Below are positions 53,270 to 62,619 of a stretch of DNA of 64,000 nt, one piece after another. The notes under the pieces are model-generated. The model was not told the origin of the DNA. It worked only from the letters and a program-made list of their open reading frames with translations, and searched no databases. The position numbers and the translations under genes were made by a program. Every line of letters begins with the position of its first letter. Within the stretch, counting starts at the first letter, position 1. The DNA comes from Acidimicrobiaceae bacterium (GTDB lineage Bacteria > Actinomycetota > Acidimicrobiia > Acidimicrobiales > Acidimicrobiaceae): NCBI GenBank assembly GCA_013044385.1, contig JABEUN010000081.1:27314-91313 (forward strand), given 5' to 3'.

Positions 53270-55009
53270 TCAGCCGTGAGCTGCCTTCACCCGATACATA
53301 TCCCGATCAGCTCGATCGAGCACTTCGAGCGGGCTATCTAAGCCGGTCGAAGCGGCGAAGCCCACGCTTGCATTGACCGTGACTAGGCGATCTCCGATCC
53401 GGAAGGGCTCCTCAAACGTGGCCAAGATCCGTCTCAAGAACCTTCGCTGCTCCGAGGGCACAAGCGTACGCTCGGTCAGAACAACGAACTCGTCTCCACC
53501 AAGCCGGCCAACTAGGTCGGCGCTCCTGACGGACTGTAGCAGTCGTCTGGCCAGTTCAACGAGGAGCTCGTCGCCTCCAGAATGACCGAGACTGTCGTTG
53601 ACGTACTTGAAATCATCGATATCGATGAAGAATATTCCAACCCCATTGTTTCCCGTGGAGTCAAGCGACCTCTCCAGCCTGCTGTAGATCTCCAGTCGAT
53701 TGGCAAGACCAGTGAGTGAGTCGTGTCTCGCCAGCTCGTGCAACTCCTTTCGAGACTGGACTAGGTCGGAGATGTCCGCGAACATCATCAACAGGCTCGT
53801 GTCACCGGTGGAATCGCTAATCACTCGATACTGGAGGAGAGCCGGGATCAGCTGGCCGTAATCGGTTCGTAGCTCCACCTCAACTTGGTGTGACTCGAAG
53901 TCAACCGGCACGATCCCGTCTATCCCAATCCTTTTGATCGCGTCCCCGTTCAGATGATTGGACAGTAGCGCATCATTGGGCTCTTTCTGGCCGAGCAGTT
54001 GGGACATCCGGCGGTTCATGAACAGAGTGCGGCCACTCCAATCGACCTGCCAAATACCCTCTCCTGCGAGTTCAACGACGTTTCTATACTTGGACTCCGA
54101 ATCCCTCAGCGCGAACTCCATGCTTCTTCGTTCGGTCACGTCACGACCGATCACGACGAAGCCGCCGACTTCATGGTCGTCTATTGGGCTCCCGACTACC
54201 TCTAGCCATGCAGTTCCGTCTTCACATCGGTCGCAGCCGAGCTGTATCCGAAACTCAGCGGCTCCCACTGACCCATCACGCTCTAGACGCCTCGCCCAGT
54301 CAGAAAAACCGGTCCAATCGTCAGGATGGAATATGGACGTTGCTGAGATGCCAATTAGACGCCCGGGCTCTTTGCCGAGCCTGATGTGCGAATCCGAGGC
54401 AAAGCGTACGATACCATTCCCATCTACAAGCAAGACGAAATCATGCATCGCCCGTCCTACTGACGCAGAAACCTTCGTTGTGCGGCTCTGGCGGATTCTG
54501 AGCTGCTGGACCTCGCCCGCGTAGCTGAGTCGGTCCATACAAGACCTGACCTGGCCCTTTACGAACGAAGTGACATCAGCATCCAGACCAATCCAGGTGC
54601 CATGACCGCCAAAAGCGAGCAAAGCTACTGGGTCCCGCCGCCTTGCCGTGAAGATTGGTATCCGGATCTCCCAGTCGCAAGCCTCGCCGAGCAGGACTGG
54701 AATCACAGAGGGCTCGTCCTCGCTACCTTCCAGATTCTCGAGCCAGCGACTGTCCACACCCTCTGAACCAACCAGAAATGAGATAAACCCGACTTTGTCG
54801 AAATGTTCTGGCGAGAAGATCCCTCGGATCCCCTCCTCGGAACCAACGAAATGCATAAACACTCCGAGTTGCACCGGGAGTCCAATGCTCTCAAGTGAGA
54901 CGATCCACTCAGCTACATCGTCGGGACGGCTGATGGATGTTCCAACCTTTGCCCACGCCAACAGTGCCTCTGCACCTGATGAATACCCCTTGATCATCGT
55001 CGTCAACAA
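53270..55009 (-). CDS. PAS-PAS-GGDEF diguanylate cyclase with unfamiliar N-terminal sensor
   Basis: The 579-residue protein has a catalytic GGDEF domain at about 425-575, with the intact signature 'RLGGDEFVVL' and 'FFIDIDDFKYVNDSLGH', so it can be active in making cyclic di-GMP. Two PAS domains precede it (about 185-300, with 'VVIGRDVTERR', and about 300-415, with 'WQVDWSGRTLFMNRR'). Residues 1-175 form a separate domain without membrane segments; it contains 'VGVFMHFVGSEEGIRGIF' and resembles regulatory domains tied to PAS or GGDEF modules, but I cannot name it. No EAL domain is present. It starts at TTG with GGAG; ATG 54997 is an alternative. Confidence 0.88.
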   Translation of the reverse strand: MLTTMIKGYSSGAEALLAWAKVGTSISRPDDVAEWIVSLESIGLPVQLGVFMHFVGSEEGIRGIFSPEHFDKVGFISFLVGSEGVDSRWLENLEGSEDEPSVIPVLLGEACDWEIRIPIFTARRRDPVALLAFGGHGTWIGLDADVTSFVKGQVRSCMDRLSYAGEVQQLRIRQSRTTKVSASVGRAMHDFVLLVDGNGIVRFASDSHIRLGKEPGRLIGISATSIFHPDDWTGFSDWARRLERDGSVGAAEFRIQLGCDRCEDGTAWLEVVGSPIDDHEVGGFVVIGRDVTERRSMEFALRDSESKYRNVVELAGEGIWQVDWSGRTLFMNRRMSQLLGQKEPNDALLSNHLNGDAIKRIGIDGIVPVDFESHQVEVELRTDYGQLIPALLQYRVISDSTGDTSLLMMFADISDLVQSRKELHELARHDSLTGLANRLEIYSRLERSLDSTGNNGVGIFFIDIDDFKYVNDSLGHSGGDELLVELARRLLQSVRSADLVGRLGGDEFVVLTERTLVPSEQRRFLRRILATFEEPFRIGDRLVTVNASVGFAASTGLDSPLEVLDRADRDMYRVKAAHG

Positions 55010-55192
55010 GCTCCATATCCCTCATGCTGGCGGACATCCAATCGGCGATGGCCCCGGCCCTGAGGTGTACCAATTCCGCAGTTCAGCCCATCGGCCCAAA
55101 CTGACATTCAACAAATCAATCGGCACATCTGCATACGAGTTGAGCTAAAGCGATCAACAAAGCGCGCAATGAAATTCAGCTGGCATACTCTT

Positions 55193-55221
55193 GGGTAGTT
55201 TGTCCTTTGAGAGGACCACCC
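55193..55221 (-). terminator. Stem-loop after the second etfBA operon
   Basis: GTCCT-TTGAG-AGGAC with flanking GGGT and ACCC pairs lies four bases beyond the etfA stop on the minus strand. No T-run is seen, so it is a possible transcript end only. Confidence 0.35.
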
Positions 55222-55224
55222 GAG

Positions 55225-56193
55225 CTACCGTGCCTGGAGGATCTCAATAAGTTGGGGAACCACCTTAGAGGCGTCTCCGACAATTCCAAAGTCGCAGATC
55301 TGGAAGATCGGCGCTTCGCGATCCTTGTTGATGGCGACGATATTCTTCGAGCCCTTCATACCCACCATGTGCTGAGTTGCGCCGGATATACCGACCGCAA
55401 GGTACAGATTTGGCTTCACGGTCTTACCGGTTTGACCAACCTGGTATGCGTAGGGCACCCAGCCTGCATCCACAATCGCCCTTGACGCTCCGGGTGCTCC
55501 GTGCAACAGCTTGGCAAGACTCTCGATCATCTCGTACTTTTCCGGCTGGCCCAATCCCCTTCCACCGGAAACTACAACGGCCGCCTCATCCAACTTCGGA
55601 CCGGTCCTCTCCTCGGCATGGGAGGCGACTACGCGTGAGTCGTCAGTCCTTCCCAACTCGCCCGGCTCAACCTTCTCCACTGCGGCTGGTGCACCGCCGG
55701 ACTCCTCTGCAACGAACGACTTCGCCCTGATCACGAAGATATGAGGTGCGCCGGATGTGAATCGGGTTGTCAGAACCTGCTCACCTCCGAAGATCGCATG
55801 CTCGGCGTGAAGCTCAGATCCGACGGCGAGCAGATTGACTACGTTGGTGATCACGGAGAGACCGAGCTTTGCCGATAGCCGGGCCGCTGCATCTCGTCCG
55901 TCGTAGCTAGCTGCAAAGAAAATGGCGTCGGGCGCACCGTTGGACTCAATGCTTTTCGCAATCGCTGAAGCTACCTTTGCTCCCGGTAATGAACCTTCGA
56001 GCGAACCGATCGAAAACACTTTCTTCGCCCCGTAACTACCTAGCACGGCAGCATGATCTGCCCCAGAAGCGTCCGCTACGAATACCTCAGTGAGATCCGC
56101 GAACTGTCGTGCGGCGGTCAACAGTTCGAGAGACGAGGTCGTTGGCTTGCCATCGCCAACTTCAACTAGTACCCAAACTTTTGCTAAAACCAT
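55225..56193 (-). CDS. etfA: Electron transfer flavoprotein alpha subunit (second copy)
   Basis: The 322-residue protein starts at ATG 56193, which has a textbook GGAGGG seven bases upstream (the frame reaches 56208). The FAD-binding domain is clear: '[19 protein letters not shown]', '[10 protein letters not shown]', 'NKDREAPIF', 'CDFGIVGD'. This copy matches the housekeeping EtfA of actinobacteria that serves acyl-CoA dehydrogenases, so the Mcd-like enzyme at 18178 is a possible donor. It is distinct from the sHdr-linked EtfA. It follows etfB by about 30 bases. Confidence 0.95.
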   Translation of the reverse strand: MVLAKVWVLVEVGDGKPTTSSLELLTAARQFADLTEVFVADASGADHAAVLGSYGAKKVFSIGSLEGSLPGAKVASAIAKSIESNGAPDAIFFAASYDGRDAAARLSAKLGLSVITNVVNLLAVGSELHAEHAIFGGEQVLTTRFTSGAPHIFVIRAKSFVAEESGGAPAAVEKVEPGELGRTDDSRVVASHAEERTGPKLDEAAVVVSGGRGLGQPEKYEMIESLAKLLHGAPGASRAIVDAGWVPYAYQVGQTGKTVKPNLYLAVGISGATQHMVGMKGSKNIVAINKDREAPIFQICDFGIVGDASKVVPQLIEILQAR

Positions 56194-56225
56194 TTCAATT
56201 CCCTCCAAAAAATGAACGTCGACCG

Positions 56226-57002
56226 TCAGACAAACTTGAGCTGCTCTAGATACTCAACGAGTTGCTGGGCTCCAGTTCCATCGTCTTCAACGATGACCCC
56301 GGCCTGGCGTGCCTCGGCTTTTTGAACTGACACGATCTCCTGACCAGCCACCGCTCCTCCTGCTGCCCCGACTAGACCAAGATCTGCGAGGGAGAGCGTC
56401 ACCACCGGCTTGGATTTCGCGGACATGATCCCTTTGAAAGACGGATACCTCGGCTCAACTACACCTGCCGTGACGGTGACCAGGGCTGGCAAGGGGCAGA
56501 TGACCTCGTCATAGCCAGCCTCGGTCTGCCGATCAACTTTCACAACGGAGCCGTCTATTTCAACTTTCTTTGCGAAGCTGACCGATGGGAGACCAAGTAG
56601 CTCCGCAATCTGCACCGGTGTAGTACCTGTATATCCATCAGTAGATTCAGTTGCTGCTATTACCAGATCAAATTCAGTCGTCGCAATCGCAGCCGCCAAC
56701 ACCTTGGCTGTTGACAGTGCATCTGAACCAGCGAGCTGATCATCAGTGACAAGAATCGCCTTGGCTGCCCCCATCGCAAGTCCAGTTCGCAGCCCCGACG
56801 TCTCATTGCGCGGCGCCATGGAGACCAGCGTGACCTCTCCCGCTCCCGCCTTGTCCACGAGTTGAAGCGCCATCTCCACACCGTAGGCATCAGAGTCGTC
56901 AAGGATGAGTTTGCCCTCCCTGACGAGGTTATGCGTCGATGGATCCAGTGACCACGGCGCTGCTGGATCGGGTATCTGCTTTACACAAACTGCAATGTTC
57001 AT
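56226..57002 (-). CDS. etfB: Electron transfer flavoprotein beta subunit (second copy)
   Basis: The 258-residue protein starts with the canonical 'MNIAVCVKQIPDPAAPW'. It has 'DDSDAYGVEMALQL', 'ATESTDGYTG' for AMP binding and 'CPLPALVTVTAGVVEPRYPS'. These are typical housekeeping EtfB marks, unlike the operon copy at 5810-6592. It pairs with the EtfA just downstream and begins 22 bases after the glycerophosphodiesterase gene in the same direction, so a longer transcript is possible. Confidence 0.95.
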   Translation of the reverse strand: MNIAVCVKQIPDPAAPWSLDPSTHNLVREGKLILDDSDAYGVEMALQLVDKAGAGEVTLVSMAPRNETSGLRTGLAMGAAKAILVTDDQLAGSDALSTAKVLAAAIATTEFDLVIAATESTDGYTGTTPVQIAELLGLPSVSFAKKVEIDGSVVKVDRQTEAGYDEVICPLPALVTVTAGVVEPRYPSFKGIMSAKSKPVVTLSLADLGLVGAAGGAVAGQEIVSVQKAEARQAGVIVEDDGTGAQQLVEYLEQLKFV

Positions 57003-57024
57003 AGTCCTGCATCTCTCCTACGGC

Positions 57025-57786
57025 TCATTGGTTGCCAGTTCCACGCGACATGGCCGAATCTACCGCCCGACGAATCTCAGTAATCTTATTTGTGATGATC
57101 ACAGTTACCGGATGGTAACTTAAATTTATGGCTTCGGATTGACTGTCAACCGTCCAGACCGCCACGGACAGACCGTATTTGGAAATCGTATCCAAGGAAT
57201 GTTCAGTGGCCCGTCTTCGATGGATGTTCACGCCACTCAACCCAAATTCACAAGCCCGTCCTATTGCGGCCCTGAGAGGGGTGGCATAATTCACTAACAG
57301 AGCGACATTGGAGTCGGGAGAGCGTAGCTTCATAATCTCCATCATCGACCAGTCGAAGGAGGAGAAAAGTATCTCAGGACTGTTCGATCTAGGTCCCAAT
57401 TTTTCCAGTACGGTATCGACGAAATGCTCCGCCCTACCGCCAGGATCGGGCTTGAGTTCTAGGTTGTATAGTTGATCGCCACCGTGGATGAGAAGATCGT
57501 CAAGCGTGTCTAGGAGGCACAGGACGGGATCGGACAACCGCTTGGCCTTGGTCAGTTCACAAAGCGGGGTCCGTCCCACCAGAGGATCATGACTTAGGAG
57601 CACCTCGTTGTCTGCGGTAAGTCTCAGATCCACCTCGACTCCATCGGCCCCGTCAGCCAATGCCGCCTTGACGGCTTCGATGCTGTTCTCGGGTTCCGAA
57701 CTGTGCGAGCCACGGTGACCGAGTATCAGTGGTCGCTGCCTCGGCCCCGACGACTCCACGCTACGTTGGAGGAAGCTTGCACTCAC
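57025..57786 (-). CDS. Glycerophosphodiester phosphodiesterase
   Basis: The 253-residue GDPD TIM-barrel protein has the catalytic 'LGHRGSHSSEPENS' (His-Arg and Glu), 'GVEVDLRLTADNEVLLSHDP' as the metal and second histidine site, and 'LNIEL'-like 'YNLELKPD'. No signal peptide is present, so it acts in the cytoplasm on glycerophosphodiesters from lipid turnover. It starts at GTG in a GTGA overlap with the stop of the histidine kinase gene, so the two are translated together. Confidence 0.92.
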   Translation of the reverse strand: MSASFLQRSVESSGPRQRPLILGHRGSHSSEPENSIEAVKAALADGADGVEVDLRLTADNEVLLSHDPLVGRTPLCELTKAKRLSDPVLCLLDTLDDLLIHGGDQLYNLELKPDPGGRAEHFVDTVLEKLGPRSNSPEILFSSFDWSMMEIMKLRSPDSNVALLVNYATPLRAAIGRACEFGLSGVNIHRRRATEHSLDTISKYGLSVAVWTVDSQSEAINLSYHPVTVIITNKITEIRRAVDSAMSRGTGNQ

Positions 57787-59225
57787 TCATCTGGCCCCTT
57801 CAGTGGAACAGATACAAAAACTTCGGCTCCAGGTCCCATCCTGATGTTTATAGTACCTGATAGCTGGCTGACAACTAAGTCCCTCACGATCGACAGACCC
57901 AACGACGTGGTATTCGATAGGTCGAAATCGTCAGGAAACCCAATCCCATTATCGGAGATCCGAACCTCGAGCCTGTCATGTTGCCTCACCAGATCTACAT
58001 TCACTACCAGATCTGATTCCGATCCAATCGGTGCCCGAGCGAAGGCGTGCTCGACCGAGTTCTGCATAAGTTCTGCCATCACAACCGCCAGTGGAGTCGC
58101 CACTGAAGCGTCCACCTCTCCAAGTTCACCTCGAACCCTAAAGATCGGATTAATCCCCGCCGGGGCCGATTCAGTCGCGAGCACTTCTATCGCCTCGATC
58201 ACCTGTCCCATGGGCGCCTGCTCGCCGACCTCCCTTGAAAGTGCCTCGTGGACTAGCGCTATCGACCTGATTCTTCTTTCCGCCTCATAGAGCGCCTGAC
58301 GGGCACGCGGCGACTCGATGCGACGCGCCTGGAGACGAAGCAGCGAGGATATCGTCTGTAGGTTGTTCTTCACCCGATGGTGGATCTCTTTGATGGTGGC
58401 ATCTTTCGAAAGAATGAGACGGTCCTTGCTTCGCAAATCGGTCACATCTCTCAGCAATACCAGAGTTCCGGTAGGTGTGCCCTTGTCGAGCAGCGGAAGA
58501 CTTAGGAAGGTAACAACTATCCCTCCCTTCCGCTCTATCTCATCCAGTTCTGGTCGACCCTCTAGAGCCGCCCTGGTAGGGCCGGTCAAGGGAAGAGCCA
58601 TCTCGAAAAGGCTCGCCCCACGTCTCGGCGAGCGGCATCCAAGACGGTGCAGAGCGCTTACGGCGTTCGGAGACATGAACTGCACGGCGCCGTCTGCACC
58701 AAGGACGACGACCCCGTCGCCGACCCTAGGAGCCTCGATGAGGTCATCACCCGCGTAGGGGAAGTCACCGTTGTAGATCATCTTTGCAATTCGCTCGAAC
58801 AGTGAGACGTAGGTAGCCTCGAGCTCTCCCTGTACCCGTTGCGGATTTAGTAGAAAGTCTCTGACGAGCACCGCAACCGTCGTGCCCTCATATGGAACCG
58901 GTAGCGCCTGAGAGACAACTTTGTGCTGTCCAGACTGATCGAGCCGCTCTTGAAAGCTCGGACTGTTGGTCAAAAAGCTCGAAAAGACTGAGCTCGCCGA
59001 CTCCTTCGAAAAGACAGCACCGACCATGTCCACTTGATGGACCGTAGATGCCGTGGTCGGCCTTATCTGAGAAACCACCACTACCCTCGTCGGATCGGTC
59101 GGGTCCTTGACGTACATCAGAAGATCAGAGAAACAGAGGTCGGCAAGAAGTCCCCACCGTCGGACTATCTCGGCTACTTTGTACTTTGCACCTTCGGGGA
59201 TATCTGCTGGGAGATCTTCGAGCAA
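57783..59225 (-). CDS. PdtaS-like sensor histidine kinase
   Basis: The 480-residue cytosolic kinase has an actinobacterial H_kinase_N/GAF-like N-terminal domain (about 1-165) and a PAS domain (about 165-275). The HisKA_2 region carries the phosphorylated histidine in 'IKEIHHRVKNNLQTI', and the HATPase follows ('VMAELMQNSVEHAF', 'ISDNGIGFP', 'LGLSIVRDLV'). This is the layout of mycobacterial PdtaS, which signals through an ANTAR-domain RNA-binding regulator; no ANTAR gene lies within the window. TTG start, with AGGA upstream. It is co-translated with the phosphodiesterase gene. Confidence 0.9.
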   Translation of the reverse strand: MLEDLPADIPEGAKYKVAEIVRRWGLLADLCFSDLLMYVKDPTDPTRVVVVSQIRPTTASTVHQVDMVGAVFSKESASSVFSSFLTNSPSFQERLDQSGQHKVVSQALPVPYEGTTVAVLVRDFLLNPQRVQGELEATYVSLFERIAKMIYNGDFPYAGDDLIEAPRVGDGVVVLGADGAVQFMSPNAVSALHRLGCRSPRRGASLFEMALPLTGPTRAALEGRPELDEIERKGGIVVTFLSLPLLDKGTPTGTLVLLRDVTDLRSKDRLILSKDATIKEIHHRVKNNLQTISSLLRLQARRIESPRARQALYEAERRIRSIALVHEALSREVGEQAPMGQVIEAIEVLATESAPAGINPIFRVRGELGEVDASVATPLAVVMAELMQNSVEHAFARAPIGSESDLVVNVDLVRQHDRLEVRISDNGIGFPDDFDLSNTTSLGLSIVRDLVVSQLSGTINIRMGPGAEVFVSVPLKGPDE

Positions 59226-59234
59226 AGTCGCTTC

Positions 59235-60101
59235 CTACAGTTCAACTGAGAACGGTTTGCGTTCCGAGTAGGCCATCAGACTCTTGTAACCCGCCTCGAT
59301 CACGTAATCCCGGATGTCTGCGGTTCTGAATCCAACGTGATCTAGGCCGTGCGAGTCAGATGCTGTTGTGATGGGTACGCCGAGGGCGAAAAACTTTGCG
59401 AGCAAGAGGGGTGCTGGATACGCCTCTTTGGCAGGTTTCCTCCAACCCGCAGACGACACCTCGGCGGCCATGCCAGCGGCTCTCGCAGCTTCCGCCATCC
59501 GATCATAGAACTCAGTCGGTAGTGCAGGGCGATGGCCGGCCACTTTTGCAAGGTCTGGGTGAGCCAAGACATCGGTCACCCGGCTCGAAGCCAGTTCTTC
59601 CACCGCCCTCGTATACTCTGACCAGGCGCGTTCTACTCCATAATGGTTCCAATACTCCATCACGAATGGATCCGATATATGGTCGAATGGCCAGTCATCG
59701 ATCCAGTGAATGGAACCAAGGACCACGTCGAGAGGATAGCCAGAGATCAACTGGGCCACCTTGTCCATCTCACCTCGGTAGTAGTCCACTTCGAGACCGA
59801 CCCGCACCGGAAGTCCAGCAGACTTCGCTTCAGACGCCACTTCAACGTAGACATCAAGGTCTGCCTTGGAGTGGGAGTGCCAATAGTCGTACATCAAGCT
59901 ACGCATCGGTGACTCCGGGAACCTAAGGAAGTAGTCTCCCAGAATCGCCTCGGTCTGGCGGAATCTGAAAAGGTGCTCAGTTAGAGCAATCTCCCTTACT
60001 CCTTCGGATTGGGCCTTCTCGCAGTATGCCCCTATTTCATCGATACTCATCGGTCTGTCGGCCTGACCGTGTGGCCACAAATGGAGGTGATAGTCCAGCA
60101 C
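59235..60101 (-). CDS. PHP-domain phosphatase, histidinol-phosphatase-like
   Basis: The 288-residue PHP protein has its metal ligands in 'DYHLHLWPHG' (HxH), 'EIALTEHLFRF', 'LEVDYYRGE', 'VLGSIHWID', 'DVLAHPDLAK' and 'TTASDSHGLDHVG', the trinuclear-metal set of HisK-type enzymes. It may be histidinol-phosphatase, but PHP proteins with other phosphoester substrates are common and no his genes are near. GTG start; it lies nine bases before the histidine kinase gene and 21 after the ArsA-like gene, forming one continuous leftward run. Confidence 0.88.
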   Translation of the reverse strand: MLDYHLHLWPHGQADRPMSIDEIGAYCEKAQSEGVREIALTEHLFRFRQTEAILGDYFLRFPESPMRSLMYDYWHSHSKADLDVYVEVASEAKSAGLPVRVGLEVDYYRGEMDKVAQLISGYPLDVVLGSIHWIDDWPFDHISDPFVMEYWNHYGVERAWSEYTRAVEELASSRVTDVLAHPDLAKVAGHRPALPTEFYDRMAEAARAAGMAAEVSSAGWRKPAKEAYPAPLLLAKFFALGVPITTASDSHGLDHVGFRTADIRDYVIEAGYKSLMAYSERKPFSVEL

Positions 60102-60122
60102 CGCTTAATAGTAGGAGCCGAC

Positions 60123-61295
60123 TCAGCTCCAGAGGTGCTCAAGTAGTCCGGATAGTTGTTGTAATGAGGCAATATCGTTTCGCATCTGCGGGATCTCGAT
60201 GATGGAATCACGATCTGCCCCAATCCGGGTGCGCTGGGCAACTTCGGTGCTGACTTGTCCGCTTAACCCCCGATAGCAATTCTCGACCTCGGAGAGTACT
60301 CTCGAAAATATGGCGGGAAGCGCCAGATTCAGCTCCTCCTCCACATCGGGATGCTCACGACGGAAGCAACTGACCAGCAGTTCAGTCGCTTCCTGCGCTG
60401 ACTCCTCGAGTCTGGCCGCAGCATTCACCACTTCACGATCGGCGAGTTTCTTGGGTAAAGTTCTATTCACTATCACCGCTGATAGGGGAAGATTTCTCTC
60501 CACGAGTTCAGAAATCAGGAAGTTCGCCTCGGTCACCGGCGCTTCTGAGGGAGTAGTCACAACTACGAAGGCTGACTTCTCGGACTTTATAAGCTCAGAG
60601 ACCGCCTTTGCCCTGATGAGGAATCCATCCTGCATCCCCTGGAAGTCCACGAAGAACTCTGCAAGCTGGGCCACGAAATCTGACCCTAGGATCCTCTCTG
60701 CAACCGCATTGAACGGCTTGAATGCCGAAACGAAGACCTTCGACCGGTATGGGGCGATCAACCATTTGAGAAGTTTTGAACTGAAGAACTCCTCCATCCG
60801 TGCAGGAGCATCCAAAAAATCGATGGCGTTCCTCGACGGAGGCGTATCAACCACGATCAGGTCGAAGTTGCCCCGATTGGACAGCTCGAACAGTACCTCC
60901 ACCGCAATGTAGTCGTGACTCTGGACGAACTGTGATGAGATGTTCTGGTAGATCGGGTTTGCAAATATCCTCTCCTGAACAGCGGGGTCAGCACACCTCT
61001 GCACGATCTGATCCCAAGAGTCCTTCATGTCCACCATCGCTGCAGACAGTCTCCCCTTCGCCTTGATTGAGCCAAGGTCGACGTCGACTGGCTCGTTTCC
61101 GAGCGAGGACACTCCCAAGGCGTCTGCCAGTCTCCTCGCCGGATCGACCGTTATGACAAGCACTGAGAGTTCGGTGTGAATCGCCAATGAGACGGCGAGA
61201 GCAGCCGAAACGGTGGTCTTGCCGACTCCACCCGACCCACCGATGAATACCACTTGCTTGCTAGCTAGTACGTTGCCCAGGCCGGCATTGGTCAC
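60123..61295 (-). CDS. ArsA/Get3-like ATPase, copy B
   Basis: The 390-residue deviant Walker A ATPase has 'IGGSGGVGKTTVSAALA' at the N-terminus and the switch region 'VDTPPSRNAIDFLDAP'. Actinobacteria typically encode two such ATPases side by side (Rv3679/Rv3680 in M. tuberculosis) that form a heteromer; they are not arsenite pumps, and no arsB or arsC is present. The start overlaps the stop of copy A by 4 bases. 'VIVNRTLPKKL' is the substrate-domain segment also found in the mycobacterial pair. Confidence 0.9.
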   Translation of the reverse strand: MTNAGLGNVLASKQVVFIGGSGGVGKTTVSAALAVSLAIHTELSVLVITVDPARRLADALGVSSLGNEPVDVDLGSIKAKGRLSAAMVDMKDSWDQIVQRCADPAVQERIFANPIYQNISSQFVQSHDYIAVEVLFELSNRGNFDLIVVDTPPSRNAIDFLDAPARMEEFFSSKLLKWLIAPYRSKVFVSAFKPFNAVAERILGSDFVAQLAEFFVDFQGMQDGFLIRAKAVSELIKSEKSAFVVVTTPSEAPVTEANFLISELVERNLPLSAVIVNRTLPKKLADREVVNAAARLEESAQEATELLVSCFRREHPDVEEELNLALPAIFSRVLSEVENCYRGLSGQVSTEVAQRTRIGADRDSIIEIPQMRNDIASLQQLSGLLEHLWS

Positions 61296-62263
61296 GATAG
61301 GCCCGCCTCGATCGATTCCGCCACCTCATTTATCAGTCCGAAGCCGGCTGGAACCGATATGACTTCAGAGACCTCAACGAGAGGTACCGAACCGGCAACC
61401 TCGGACCTCAGCCGCTGCACGTACCTTTTGTTCATCGACGAGATCGAGGACCATAGGTCGGCCGCCTCCACAAGACCATCCCAGCCCTTTCCAACTGCCT
61501 TCTCGATCACACCCCTTTGATCATTGGAGTCGAGCCACTCGAATATCTCGCCCTCTGTCTTCGAAAACACAGATGGGAAGACGCGGTTCGCCACGACCAG
61601 GGCAAGTGAGATATCGGTCTGGTTCTCCAAATCCTCTGCGAGCTCGATCGACTCCTGAACTGGAGTCTCCTCGGCAGTGGAGACGAGACAGACCCCTGAC
61701 CTCTTAGGATCGGAAAGGATCTGGGACATCCAAGTAGTTTGGTCGGATACCAGCCCGACCTTGAACAGCTCTCCCACGCCTTTTGGTGATGCAAGTTGGG
61801 AAACCACGTGTCCCGAAGCCGCCGAGTCGACGACAATGATGTCGTAGTGGTCTTCGCGAACTTCCCAACAGAGCTTTCCTACAACGAGTATCTCCCTGAC
61901 ACCCGGCGCAGCATTTGCAACAAAATCGAATGCCTTCGCGAGGGGGCCGAGCCTAGGCATAATCGGCATCCGCAGGTAGATCTTCAGATACTCCTGGAGC
62001 GCGGCCTCAGTGTCCATCGTCATCGCCCAGAGATTTTGCCGTAACCGCTCGGGTTGGAAACCTATGTGGCCGTGGCCGAACATACGTTGGAGGTCACCTT
62101 TAGCATCCACTTGACATAGGAGGGTTCTTAGATGCCTGCTAGAGGCGAGCCACGCTAGTGACGCAGCAACCGTCGTCTTGCCTACGCCGCCCTTGCCTGT
62201 AACGAAGAGCAGCCGCTTCGAAAGGAGTGAATCTAGCTCACTTTCAGCGGGACCTTCGGTCAC
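61292..62263 (-). CDS. ArsA/Get3-like ATPase, copy A
   Basis: The 323-residue partner has P-loop 'VTGKGGVGKTTVAASLA', switch I 'CQVDAKGDL' and 'IVVDSAASGHVVSQLASP' as the switch II region. It is shorter than copy B. GTG start in a GTGA overlap with the upstream DUF3107 gene. The ordered set DUF3107 - ArsA - ArsA in one operon implies the three act together, but the role (membrane protein targeting or redox-stress adaptation in mycobacteria) is not settled. Confidence 0.9.
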   Translation of the reverse strand: MTEGPAESELDSLLSKRLLFVTGKGGVGKTTVAASLAWLASSRHLRTLLCQVDAKGDLQRMFGHGHIGFQPERLRQNLWAMTMDTEAALQEYLKIYLRMPIMPRLGPLAKAFDFVANAAPGVREILVVGKLCWEVREDHYDIIVVDSAASGHVVSQLASPKGVGELFKVGLVSDQTTWMSQILSDPKRSGVCLVSTAEETPVQESIELAEDLENQTDISLALVVANRVFPSVFSKTEGEIFEWLDSNDQRGVIEKAVGKGWDGLVEAADLWSSISSMNKRYVQRLRSEVAGSVPLVEVSEVISVPAGFGLINEVAESIEAGLS

Positions 62264-62496
62264 AGTGCCCCGAAGCCGACCCTGCGCTCTTCCTTGGCGG
62301 GACCAATCTCGACATAGGCGATTCTGCTGGAAGGAATGCCGACCCGCTTGCCCTTCTTGTCGGTGAGCCAGAGTATCGAGTCACTCTTGGATAGCGCCTC
62401 GGTCACCATCTTCTCGATGCTCTCCTGGCTCTCTCCCTCTGGAGCTTCCAATACAAGCTCCTTAGGCGAGTCGGAGATACCAAGACGAATGTCCAC
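62260..62496 (-). CDS. DUF3107 family protein
   Basis: The 78-residue protein has the compact DUF3107 pattern: 'DIRLGISDSPKELVLE', 'VTEALSKSDSILWLTDKKG', 'VGIPSSRIAYVEIG' and a short tail ending 'RRVGFGAL'. The family is restricted to actinobacteria and has no known function, so it is also useful as a lineage marker. GTG start with GGGGG upstream. It leads the operon with the two ArsA-like ATPases. Confidence 0.88.
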   Translation of the reverse strand: MDIRLGISDSPKELVLEAPEGESQESIEKMVTEALSKSDSILWLTDKKGKRVGIPSSRIAYVEIGPAKEERRVGFGAL

Positions 62497-62619
62497 TTCT
62501 GCCCCCTAAAGCACTTAGCCGACCCGTCGGGTCCTACAGCCCACAGCCTAGCCACTACGCCGAAACTGGCACTACCAAACTATCGGCATAAACGTTACGC
62601 GCACTGCGACCCCAAGCCG

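Noticed and set aside
60123..62263. Arsenite efflux pump ATPases
   Set aside because: No arsB, arsC or arsD is nearby. The paired arrangement with DUF3107 matches the actinobacterial ArsA-like pair and not an ars operon.
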